Assembly: GCF_014695915.1 (NCBI RefSeq)
Contig: NZ_JACJPF010000121.1
Location: 1 to 42,369, forward strand
Length of the DNA: 42,369 bases
Source: Trichocoleus sp. FACHB-40
GTDB lineage: Bacteria > Cyanobacteriota > Cyanobacteriia > Cyanobacteriales > FACHB-T130
Direction of reading: 5' to 3'
A model generated the notes under the pieces. That model saw only the letters and a program-made list of their open reading frames with translations. It ran no database searches and had not been told where the DNA came from. Positions 15,406 to 22,975 of the stretch are shown in pieces (position 1 is the first letter of the stretch; each line of letters starts with the position of its first letter). The position numbers and the translations under genes were made by a program.

Positions 15406-17763
15406 CTAGCGAGTCCCATAGTAAATTCCCCTGCCTCCCGTACCAATGAAGACTAGCCCAAACTCCTGTTTGCTTGCCTCCATTACTTGGGGATTTTTGC
15501 CGATGGGCCGTGAGCGATCGCCAATTTCTGTCCAGGTTTTTCCTTGGTCTAGAGAACGGAAAATTCCCTGACCCATATTCCTAATTTCACCGTACAAATA
15601 CAGAGCTGGAATCGTGCTTCCCGGCTGCGGCTTCCCGAAGGCAAACAGATAAGCTCTCTTAACTCCTGTCATTGACACAAATTTCTTGCCACCGTCCGTT
15701 GATCGGTGAAGGCCATCGCTGTTAAGGGTCATCCAAACCTCACCCTCGACTCCCGGAACTGTTTTCACCGAATACCATTTCTTCTTGGGAAGTGACGAAT
15801 TTACAACTTGAAAATCTGCCCCCCCATCAGTGCTGCGATAAAATTTCCCATCGGCATAGTAATAAAACGTCTTACCATTCACTGTGTCTGCTGCTAGCGG
15901 CAAACGCCACTCCCACGGACCCTGGATACCGTCGGGTAATCCTGTAACTTTTGTCCAAGAAGCGCCGCCATCTGAGGTGCGTCGAGCCGTAGCACCGCTA
16001 ACAATTACCACAAACTGATTTGGATTAGTCGCCGACATTGCTACTCGGATCGGCATCTTGTTTTTTGGAAATGAAGCAAACTGCTTCCAAGTTAAACCGC
16101 CGTCTGTTGAAGTTGCACCCGTATAATTATTGTTCCAGCGAGTCCCACCGACACGCACCATTTTTAAGGGATCGCTTTCACTGTAAGCAATGCTGTAAGT
16201 GTCCTGAAATGAAACACTCTTATCTCCTCCACCCAACGTTTGGGATGGGTAAGCGTCCAATCCATTGTTATGGTAGAAACCGTCCACATCTGCTACACCG
16301 CTCAACAGCACAGCTCCCTTGGGAGGCGCAACCAGAGTAAAGATGACTAATTCTTCATGTCCTTTCTGATAATTAGTCCAGACAGAAGGCTGTTTGCTAA
16401 TGTTATCTGTCCGCCATATTCCGTACCAATCAGTTAACCAAACTCTTCCTGCAACTTTTGGGTCAAACTCTATGGAGGATAAAGCTGGAGTTGAGAGCAT
16501 ATAATCTGACCACCAAGGGACAGTATTATTCATGGAGCGTTTCGCCTCCCTCCAGGTGGCACCCCCATCTAATGAGTGGTATATTTTAGTATTTTTGTCT
16601 TGCTGCTTTGTCGCAACGATGATTTCCTGAGGATTGGCCGGATTGACGCTCACACCATTAAAGTCATCCTTCTCATCTTTAGGGGTGATGTTTTGCCAAA
16701 CCCCCTTTGCATACTTTTTAACTCCGGGATTTCCATTGATTGTCACATATAGGGTGCGATCGCTACTCAAAGCCAACCGCATCGGCTTCTCTGGACTTCC
16801 CTCTATTTTGTTCCAGGTAACTCCTGTGTCGGTAGACTTGTATATTCCATCTTCATAAGCATTGGCATAGACTAAGCCGGACTGGTTTTTGTCAAATAAA
16901 ATGGCAACGATGCCAATATCTTTTTTCAGATTTCCGCCAAAAGAAGTAACTTTAGCCCATGTCTCGCCAGCATCCAGCGACTTCCAGAGTCCATCCCGCC
17001 GCGAACCGAAAAAAATTACCTTGGAATTAAAGGGATTGACAGCCAGTCTCTCGCCTACGTCTCGTCTACTTTCATTGCCAGCCATTGGCAAATCCAGCTT
17101 TAGCTTTTTCCAGGTTGCACCTCGATCGGTAGACTTAAAGATTGTTCCTGGACCATTCACAAAATGGTCGCCTGCTGCAATGTAAACAATATTAGGGTTA
17201 TTCGGATCGAGTGCTAGCGCTTCTCCTCCGTAATAGCGGCTTTGTTCGCGCGTAAAGTGATCAGTTAGAGGAATCCAACTTTGATTGACCCGATTCCAAC
17301 GATAGAAACCACCTACATCGGTTTTGATGTAAACGAGGTCTTTTTGCAACGGATGTAAATAGATACCCGTAACATAGCCGCCTCCCCCCAAGGCTACATT
17401 AGTCTTCCCCAGAGATACATTTTTCTGGTAATTTCGAGAAGTAACTACCTCTGCCTGTCCCGATGCACTGTTGCCAATACTTTTTGCATTCCACAGCTGC
17501 TGAAGTGATACTGTAGCAAATAGGGCAATGACGGCAATCCGGGCTGCTTGACCGATAATACGGCTTTGATGAGTACCTGGCTTGGTAATAATTTTGAACG
17601 CTATATTGGCTAATAAAATTCCTATTGAGAAAATCAATAAGCTTACAAAAATTGGCTGCGCGAACCCCTGAAAGGATTTGTCCCAAAGGAACATTGCCAT
17701 CCCAACATTAACATTAGCTAAAGACGGGGTTGACCAACGAGCGGCACCCAAAAAAATCATCAT
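15406..17763 (-). CDS. Membrane-anchored GH74-like beta-propeller glycoside hydrolase
   Basis: The 785-residue protein begins with two hydrophobic stretches (about 36-58 and 72-90), placing the rest outside the membrane. Residues 120-785 read like the tandem seven-bladed propellers of GH74 (xyloglucanases and relatives): GGGGYVTGIYLHPLQKDL, then KTDVGGFYRWN (Asp149) and VGERLAVNP. GH74 enzymes use two Asp residues; Asp149 and Asp492 in SGVADVDGFYHN stand where these fall. About nine Asp-box repeats (S-x-D-x-G-x-T-W) occur, for example KSTDRGATW, KSLDAGETW, KSTDTGVTW, HSLDGGATW and RSLDQGKTW. Because the gene sits in a polysaccharide locus, a role in trimming or releasing the cell's own glycan is more likely than xyloglucan breakdown; this is inference. 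Start is ATG 17763 or 17760; AGAGGA favours the second. A sortilin/sialidase-like non-catalytic propeller is the alternative. Confidence 0.75.
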   Translation of the reverse strand: MMIFLGAARWSTPSLANVNVGMAMFLWDKSFQGFAQPIFVSLLIFSIGILLANIAFKIITKPGTHQSRIIGQAARIAVIALFATVSLQQLWNAKSIGNSASGQAEVVTSRNYQKNVSLGKTNVALGGGGYVTGIYLHPLQKDLVYIKTDVGGFYRWNRVNQSWIPLTDHFTREQSRYYGGEALALDPNNPNIVYIAAGDHFVNGPGTIFKSTDRGATWKKLKLDLPMAGNESRRDVGERLAVNPFNSKVIFFGSRRDGLWKSLDAGETWAKVTSFGGNLKKDIGIVAILFDKNQSGLVYANAYEDGIYKSTDTGVTWNKIEGSPEKPMRLALSSDRTLYVTINGNPGVKKYAKGVWQNITPKDEKDDFNGVSVNPANPQEIIVATKQQDKNTKIYHSLDGGATWREAKRSMNNTVPWWSDYMLSTPALSSIEFDPKVAGRVWLTDWYGIWRTDNISKQPSVWTNYQKGHEELVIFTLVAPPKGAVLLSGVADVDGFYHNNGLDAYPSQTLGGGDKSVSFQDTYSIAYSESDPLKMVRVGGTRWNNNYTGATSTDGGLTWKQFASFPKNKMPIRVAMSATNPNQFVVIVSGATARRTSDGGASWTKVTGLPDGIQGPWEWRLPLAADTVNGKTFYYYADGKFYRSTDGGADFQVVNSSLPKKKWYSVKTVPGVEGEVWMTLNSDGLHRSTDGGKKFVSMTGVKRAYLFAFGKPQPGSTIPALYLYGEIRNMGQGIFRSLDQGKTWTEIGDRSRPIGKNPQVMEASKQEFGLVFIGTGGRGIYYGTR

Positions 17764-17776
17764 TCCTCTTACCCCA

Positions 17777-17816
17777 ATGTAAACTATAATTCTAATTACG
17801 GAATTATAGTTTACAT
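17777..17816 (-). promoter_or_regulatory. Perfect 16-bp inverted repeat upstream of the GH74-like gene
   Basis: ATGTAAACTATAATTC (17777-17792) and GAATTATAGTTTACAT (17801-17816) are perfect complements around 8 bases. The element ends 13 bases before the start codon, overlapping the leader, and lies 21 bases after the stop of the upstream GT14 gene. It could be an operator, a terminator for the GT14 transcript, or a hairpin that controls translation of the hydrolase. Confidence 0.6.
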
Positions 17817-17837
17817 ACCTATTTCCAGGGATAAGCC

Positions 17838-18803
17838 TTAATTAATTTGTAAGCTTAATTGTTTCTCCTGTTGTAATATTCTGGCATCTAGCATATCCAG
17901 AATTTCGCTGTCTTGGGTTATATCAAACTTCCTAGCAAAATGAGCATTGCTTTTAATTATTGCTGGGTAATCCTGACTTGTGAGTAGCCGAGGATGACCG
18001 TGCCGAGTGCCAGTCCAATCGATATAACGTTTATGGTCATTACACAAATTGAATAACCCACTATTTACTAAAACAGTTTGGATAAAAGACTCATCAGGAA
18101 TACAAGTTCTTTCGTAGTAACTGATTAAGTCCGGGTTTTTATGACAAAAATCATGTAAATATTCAACACATTTTCTTGAAAGAGTCTTGAAGTAAGATCC
18201 TGCATAACAGGCAAATTTTTCATCAAATGGCGATGAATTAGTACGAACTCCAACCATCATTCCATAAGAAGAGTTAAGGCGAACCAGAGGCTGAGCATTA
18301 TTGATAACCATGCGGGGAATCTTGACTAAAGCCCGTTGCCAAAGCGATAAGTATCCACCTGAACGCCAATACTGGTAAAGATAGCGATCGCTACCTTCCC
18401 GACTACCCCAAGGATTTTGCTCGGACTCTGAAAGTACGTCAAAATACTCTAAAAAACCATCATATTTAGTGTCGGCAAGGAATTTCTCAATTTGGGGAAG
18501 TGGTTGAATAGGATAGTCTTGACCAGTGATGTTGAAGAGCCAATCAAATTTAATGTTATTGCTTAAAATCCACTCAACGGCATTCAGGTAGCCTTGAATT
18601 ATAGAAAAATCTCCTCTCCCCCCGAAACCTCTAATTATATGAATATCTTGGAAGTTTCCTAGGGTTTGTGTATCTAAACTACAGCCTTTGAAATCATGGC
18701 TAATCAATATTTGAGAGCTAGGACTTGATTTTTTAATGGTTTGGATGAGTCGGTAAATCTGATCTGGATTCTTATGAGTCTGGATAAGATACAGAACTTT
18801 CAT
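17838..18803 (-). CDS. GT14-type beta-glycosyltransferase (core-2/I-branching family), copy B
   Basis: The 321-residue protein resembles core-2/I-branching N-acetylglucosaminyltransferases (GT14), a GT-A-like fold that works without a DxD motif. Landmarks: MKVLYLIQTHKNPDQIYRLI at the start, the LFNITGQDYPIQPL segment (about 117-130), YLYQYWRSGG, CYAGSYFKTLSR and PDESFIQT with the conserved Asp-Glu. The start is ATG 18803 with TGGAGA eight bases upstream; an in-frame extension to 18896 is not supported. It is clearly paralogous along its entire length to the GT14 at 21960-22916. In bacteria such enzymes add branch or backbone sugars to surface polysaccharides. Donor and acceptor unknown. Confidence 0.85.
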   Translation of the reverse strand: MKVLYLIQTHKNPDQIYRLIQTIKKSSPSSQILISHDFKGCSLDTQTLGNFQDIHIIRGFGGRGDFSIIQGYLNAVEWILSNNIKFDWLFNITGQDYPIQPLPQIEKFLADTKYDGFLEYFDVLSESEQNPWGSREGSDRYLYQYWRSGGYLSLWQRALVKIPRMVINNAQPLVRLNSSYGMMVGVRTNSSPFDEKFACYAGSYFKTLSRKCVEYLHDFCHKNPDLISYYERTCIPDESFIQTVLVNSGLFNLCNDHKRYIDWTGTRHGHPRLLTSQDYPAIIKSNAHFARKFDITQDSEILDMLDARILQQEKQLSLQIN

Positions 18804-19886
18804 GATTTTAGTCTCCAGTAAATGAATTGGTCTAACGTGAAAACATCGCTTATACGAACCGAAAACCCTCTGATGTATATCCCTTTGGTTGGACAAAAAT
18901 AAAAGTGGATAAGCACAAAAAGGTAAACACCTTTTGCAAAAGCGATGAAACGCCGTCTAGTCTATACGATTACACCCAAACTTCCGACAATCACTGTAAA
19001 ACTCGCCTCCTGTGCCTGACAAATTTAAGTTAAAATATTAACAGGCTGGAATGAGCTTCAATAAGGTTGGCGTGTTAGTTCTGTGCGGTTTTTAGTAAGC
19101 ACAGTCCTATTTTGACTTGTAAAATGGTCATTTAAACTTCAAGCTAACACCTGATCTGCACGAGAATTCGCACCCAAAATAGAGTTATAACAGGTGCTTT
19201 TTCTACAAATTAAGCAATCAGCGTTAGCAATGGCAGCGCAATGAATGTCAGCCTGCGAAAAACAATGGTTGGCAGTAAGCGTTTTTGCCTTGAGCGGCTA
19301 GTCAAACACAAGTTCCCTGTTTGTCCCACCTTGATGGAAACCCAATTAACTAGGGGTAGTATCTCCAACTTCAAACATTACGTTGAAGTCCTCCATTGAC
19401 CCAAACAAATAGGCTGTTCCCCGGTTTCTATGACGGCTTTGATCAACCCAGCTTTTTTATTTACAGCTACGGTCATAATACAGCTCCCAATCTAAAACAC
19501 CGATGACCAGACTGAAACGACTATTGCAACCTTTTATTGCAAGATTTATTGCAAGACTTTAACAATACTCAACATCCATACATCTTGTTACATGAAAATC
19601 TAGCAGGCTTCCTCCTTAAGAGGGACATTCGATGTCAAGGTTATTTTTACTAAAGTTAAAATCAACTCATACCCCAAGAGCAAAATAATCGCAACAAGCA
19701 GCAATAATGCACAAATTCGGATGGATGGTAAAACCTATCCCACCAAGATGTGCAATTTTCCGAAAGGCTCCTACCCCTTAGTTGCCCGGTTTCCGGGGGA
19801 AGTTCAGGAAAATTTTTGATTTATAGGGGTTGGGTAAGCAAGAGTAAGTTCAACGAGGTAATATACCCCTTTCCTCAAGACGGAGT
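18804..19886. other. Long spacer with probable gene debris
   Basis: More than 1 kb has no intact gene. On the minus strand a 32-codon frame at 19476-19378 begins with ATG after a good ribosome site (GGGAG) and reads MTVAVNKKAGLIKAVIET; a shifted frame then continues to AYLFGSMEDFNVMFEVGD and stops, which looks like one short protein broken by a frameshift. I cannot name it. TTTATTGCAAGA occurs twice in tandem near 19532-19557. CACCTG (19148-19153) faces CAGGTG (19191-19196), followed by TTTTT. The region lies where a GT2 gene would be expected from the duplicated gene order. Confidence 0.45.
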
Positions 19887-20033
19887 TCAATCGATAAAGT
19901 TCCACATTGCGTTATCCAAATTTTTTTTCAAGGCGCTAGCCTTGAAAAATGCGGCTAGCCAGAAAGCCGCAGTCATTTTGGAAGCAACAGCCTCAATTTC
20001 GTAGTAAAAAGGGTAGGGTAGCAGCCAGAGCAT
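19887..20033 (-). pseudogene. GT2 glycosyltransferase C-terminal remnant
   Basis: From ATG 20033 the minus strand reads MLWLLPYPFYYEIEAVASK, which matches MLWLLPQPLYAQIEAVAAK near the end of the GT2 at 20932-21963; about 18 of the first 23 residues agree. After MTAA the similarity survives in DNA (CCGCATT, TCAAG) but the protein differs, and the frame stops at 19887. It begins 8 bases after the stop codon of the FkbM gene. The body of this GT2 copy is gone, so this is a scar of duplication and recombination rather than a gene. Confidence 0.75.
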
Positions 20034-20041
20034 AGCTGTCA

Positions 20042-20842
20042 CTATGGCGATGCTATAAAATTCCAGGCCGAAGACTTCAGAAATTCATCCCGGCTGAGTG
20101 GGGCTAAACCCTCTAAGCAACTTCTAAGCTTAAAAATTTGCAGGCCGCACTCATTTACAAGCAAATCATAAATTCTGCCATCATGCCATTTGCCATCTTG
20201 CAACTTGCCATCCTGCCATTCTTGAGCATCGATTAAACCACTCTCGAAAACTATGTAAGGTTTATGAGTTTTTAATGTTTGGATAGCGCCTCTGAAAACC
20301 TGCAACTCTACGCCTTCCGCATCTACCTTTATAAAATGAATCTTTAAGTCGGGTTTCAATATATTATCAAGTCTTTGAGTTTTAACTGTAATAGTCTCTG
20401 TGAGCGTATTAGGCATATGGTGGCTTTCCCAGCATGATTTATCTAAGTTACTTAGGGCAGGGGAATTGACTACATACCAAAAAGTTGTTTCTGCCTCTGA
20501 ATCACTCAAAGCTATTTGCCTGGCATCAATATTCGGAAACATTTTTTAAAGTCTATTAGCTAACCTTGGTATTGGCTCGAAAGCATAGTGATACCCTAAA
20601 GGTGAAAGTTGTAAAATTTTAATTAAAAAATCTCCCGTGTTACAACCCACATCGATAGAGTTTGAGTGGTTCGTCAAAACACGAGACATAAATTGAGTAG
20701 TGAAAGCAGTGTCTTGTCTATTAATAACCTCGCCGCGATGTGGAAGCTTTGCAATATTCAAAACTGACCTGGCAAAAGCATCAATAAATGTACCCTTAAT
20801 CAACTCTTTGTAGAAATTTGTTACTCCTAGAACATTTTTCAT
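20042..20842 (-). pseudogene. FkbM-family methyltransferase interrupted by one in-frame TAA
   Basis: FkbM-type enzymes use S-adenosylmethionine to O-methylate sugars. The N-terminal part (20842-20549) holds the SAM-binding site NSIDVGCNTGDFL and YAFEPIPRL; a TAA at 20548-20546 is followed in the same frame, after one Lys codon, by MFPNIDARQIALSDSEAETT and the second motif HFIKVDAEGVELQVFRGA to the end at 20042. Joined, they give a normal 266-codon protein, so a single change of AAA to TAA would explain the break. The C-terminal region holds an odd run, EWQDGKLQDGKWHDGR, from a short DNA tandem repeat at 20176-20221. The two parts might be made separately, but the active site needs both. Confidence 0.8.
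20176..20221. repeat. TGCCAT microsatellite inside the FkbM gene
   Basis: Five copies of TGCCAT spaced by 2-10 bases (with a TGCAAC variant between) expand the protein in frame to repeat DGK(W/L)xDG units. It lies in the loop before IYDLLVNECGL, a variable part of FkbM proteins. Confidence 0.65.
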
Positions 20843-20931
20843 TTCTTGCTCCAGTTACTTAAACAGCAAAAATTTTCTTCTATTCGTTTGGATGATGTTT
20901 AATGCAAGGGAAAACAATAGCTCATTATTGA

Positions 20932-21963
20932 TTATATGGATTGCCCTGACTGCTCTTGAAGAATACGACGTTTCTGGGTAGCCGCTGTCATTTTAGCAGC
21001 AACAGCCTCAATTTGGGCGTACAAAGGCTGGGGTAGCAGCCAAAGCATATAAGCAGCAGCTAAAGTCATTAACGTACGACGCGGCTGCTCAAGCACGAGC
21101 CGCCAGTGAGCAGCTAAAGCTTGGTGCATCAGTTGCACAGCCATTAATCCGGCTTTTAGACGTACCGCACTCCTAGCTAAATATCGCAGCTGGTAAGCTT
21201 TAGTTGGGTTTTCCCACTGGGCGATTAATTCTGGAGCATAGGAACGGGTTTTTTCAATCACCTTTTGCAAAGCCTCGAATTGGTTAAGCAGGCTTGCTGA
21301 AAGTCCTCCAGAATTTACCCGGTATAACGTCAACGCTTCCGAGATTCCCTCAATTTTCCAGTTAGTTTGTAAAACAATGCGAAGCCAACATTCTATGTCT
21401 TCTGCCTGACGAAAGTGGTCATCAAAATAAAAATCTTCAACAGTGCCGTAAAGATTATCTTGAAATTTAATTGCTTCCAACACTTCTTTACGAATCACTG
21501 CCGCTGAACCATTTCCTACTGGATTGTCGCGTAGTAAATCAGGTGAAGTAATTTCCTTAAGTTTTGGCATTAAATAGGTACCCAAGGAGTTTCCCGCTTC
21601 GTCGATAAAAGCAGAACGGCTAAAGCTAATTCCCACGGATGAGGAACTTTCCAGATGTTTAACATGTTTTTCTAACTTTTCTGGTAGCCACAAGTCGTCT
21701 CCATCTAAAAGAGCTATATAGTCTCCTTGAGCGTGGCGAATCCCGGTGTTTCTAGCTCCTGCTAGTCCCCGGTTTTTCTGGCTGACAATTTTAATTCTAG
21801 AGTCTGTAAATTGCTGACAAATTTCTACGCTTCTATCTGGTGAATCGTCATTAACAACAATAATCTCAAAGTTTTGGTAAGTTTGAGCAAGAACTGATTC
21901 AATGGCAGCAGCTATGTATTTCTCAACTTTGTATGTTGGAATAATTACAGAAAACTTTTTCAT
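20932..21963 (-). CDS. GT2 family glycosyltransferase, copy b
   Basis: The 343-residue enzyme starts MKKFSVIIPTYKVEKYIAAA and has the GT-A nucleotide-sugar motifs: VNDDSPDRS (about 38-46), a LLDGDDLW DxD site (about 88-95) and EDIECWLR (about 187-194, catalytic base region). The last 100 residues are helical and amphipathic. The ATG at 21963 overlaps the stop of the GT14 gene upstream (ATGA), so the two are translationally coupled; a GTG at 21972 is a less likely start. About two thirds identical by eye to the GT2 at 22976-24004. Donor sugar unknown. Confidence 0.9.
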   Translation of the reverse strand: MKKFSVIIPTYKVEKYIAAAIESVLAQTYQNFEIIVVNDDSPDRSVEICQQFTDSRIKIVSQKNRGLAGARNTGIRHAQGDYIALLDGDDLWLPEKLEKHVKHLESSSSVGISFSRSAFIDEAGNSLGTYLMPKLKEITSPDLLRDNPVGNGSAAVIRKEVLEAIKFQDNLYGTVEDFYFDDHFRQAEDIECWLRIVLQTNWKIEGISEALTLYRVNSGGLSASLLNQFEALQKVIEKTRSYAPELIAQWENPTKAYQLRYLARSAVRLKAGLMAVQLMHQALAAHWRLVLEQPRRTLMTLAAAYMLWLLPQPLYAQIEAVAAKMTAATQKRRILQEQSGQSI

Positions 21964-22916
21964 TTTGAGCACGTACCTTGTACAGTAGTTTGCATGATTC
22001 TTTCATCGAGCCTATCTAAAATCCTACTGTCTCGATCTATCTCAAACTTTCTTGCAAAGTAAATATCGTCTCTAATTAACTTTGGATAATAGTCAATGGT
22101 AAGAATAGCGGGATGTCCGTGGCGGCTGTTTGTCCAATCAATGTAGCGCATATTGCGTGGGTAGAAGTTGAATAAGCCACTATTGATTAAGATAGTTTGG
22201 ATGAAGGATTCATCAGGAAGGCGGGTTTTTTTGTAGTAGTCGATCAATTCAGGATGTTGCTGACAAAATTCATGAATATATTGAACGCAATTTCTAGAAA
22301 TAGTTTTGAAGTAAGAGCCACCGTAACATAAAAAATTTTCATTAAATGGAGTGGAAAGGGAGCGCATTCCCACAATCAATCCATAAGAAAAATCAATCCG
22401 GAACCAAGGCTGAATATTATTGATAAACAGCCGAAGAGGCTTGAGTAAACCTCGTTGCCATTTGGCTATTTCTATGCCTGACCACCAGTATTGATAGAAG
22501 TAGCGATCGCGTCCATCCTTCGCCCCCCACGTACATTTTTCTGAAAGAACGTTAAAATAATCAAAAAAGCCGTCATACGTGGTTTCTGCCAGGAAGTTCT
22601 CAATTTCAGGAAGCGGTTGAGTAGGATAATCTTGACCTGTGATATTAATTAGCCAGTCAAATTCAATTTTGTTGTTCAACAGCCAATCAATTGCTTCTAA
22701 ATAAGCTTGAACTAAGGCAAAGTTACCTCTTCCCCCTATAGCACTCACAACTTTAACGTCAGGCAAATTTTCTAAAAGTTCTACATTTAAATTACTAGCA
22801 GCAAAATTATGGCTCACTAGTACGAAAGAGTTAGGGCTCGACTTTTTAATAATGTGAACTAGCCTATAGATTTGCTCTGGATTTTTGTAGGTTTGGATAA
22901 GGTAGGCAATCTTCAT
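21960..22916 (-). CDS. GT14-type beta-glycosyltransferase, copy A
   Basis: The 318-residue protein has the same plan as the GT14 at 17838: MKIAYLIQTYKNPEQIYRLV, LINITGQDYPTQPLPEIE, YFYQYWWSG, CYGGSYFKTISR, LPDESFIQTILINSGLFNF and RHGHPAIL. The ATG at 22916 aligns with the start of its paralogue; a GTG at 22928 is open but unlikely. It lies 59 bases after the GT2 copy a stop and overlaps the next GT2 by four bases, forming a GT2-GT14-GT2 operon. Predicted to add a sugar in the same repeat unit as its neighbours. Confidence 0.87.
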   Translation of the reverse strand: MKIAYLIQTYKNPEQIYRLVHIIKKSSPNSFVLVSHNFAASNLNVELLENLPDVKVVSAIGGRGNFALVQAYLEAIDWLLNNKIEFDWLINITGQDYPTQPLPEIENFLAETTYDGFFDYFNVLSEKCTWGAKDGRDRYFYQYWWSGIEIAKWQRGLLKPLRLFINNIQPWFRIDFSYGLIVGMRSLSTPFNENFLCYGGSYFKTISRNCVQYIHEFCQQHPELIDYYKKTRLPDESFIQTILINSGLFNFYPRNMRYIDWTNSRHGHPAILTIDYYPKLIRDDIYFARKFEIDRDSRILDRLDERIMQTTVQGTCSK

Positions 22917-22975
22917 AATGGTCAACACATCCTGATATTGATAAAGCGTTTGTAGAAAAGTTGATTTGTGTTTGT

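Noticed and set aside
19200-19560. Insertion sequence or transposase in the 1-kb spacer
   Set aside because: No transposase-like frame and no matching terminal inverted repeats; the short dyads and tandem 12-mer do not bound an element.
19750-20004. 84-codon plus-strand frame
   Set aside because: It is antisense to the GT2 tail remnant and its C-terminal part is the shadow of that fragment.
5862-20842. Possible reassigned stop codons, given two genes with in-frame stops
   Set aside because: Three different stops (TGA, TAG, TAA) are involved, and all other genes in the window end normally at each of these codons, so a changed genetic code is not supported.
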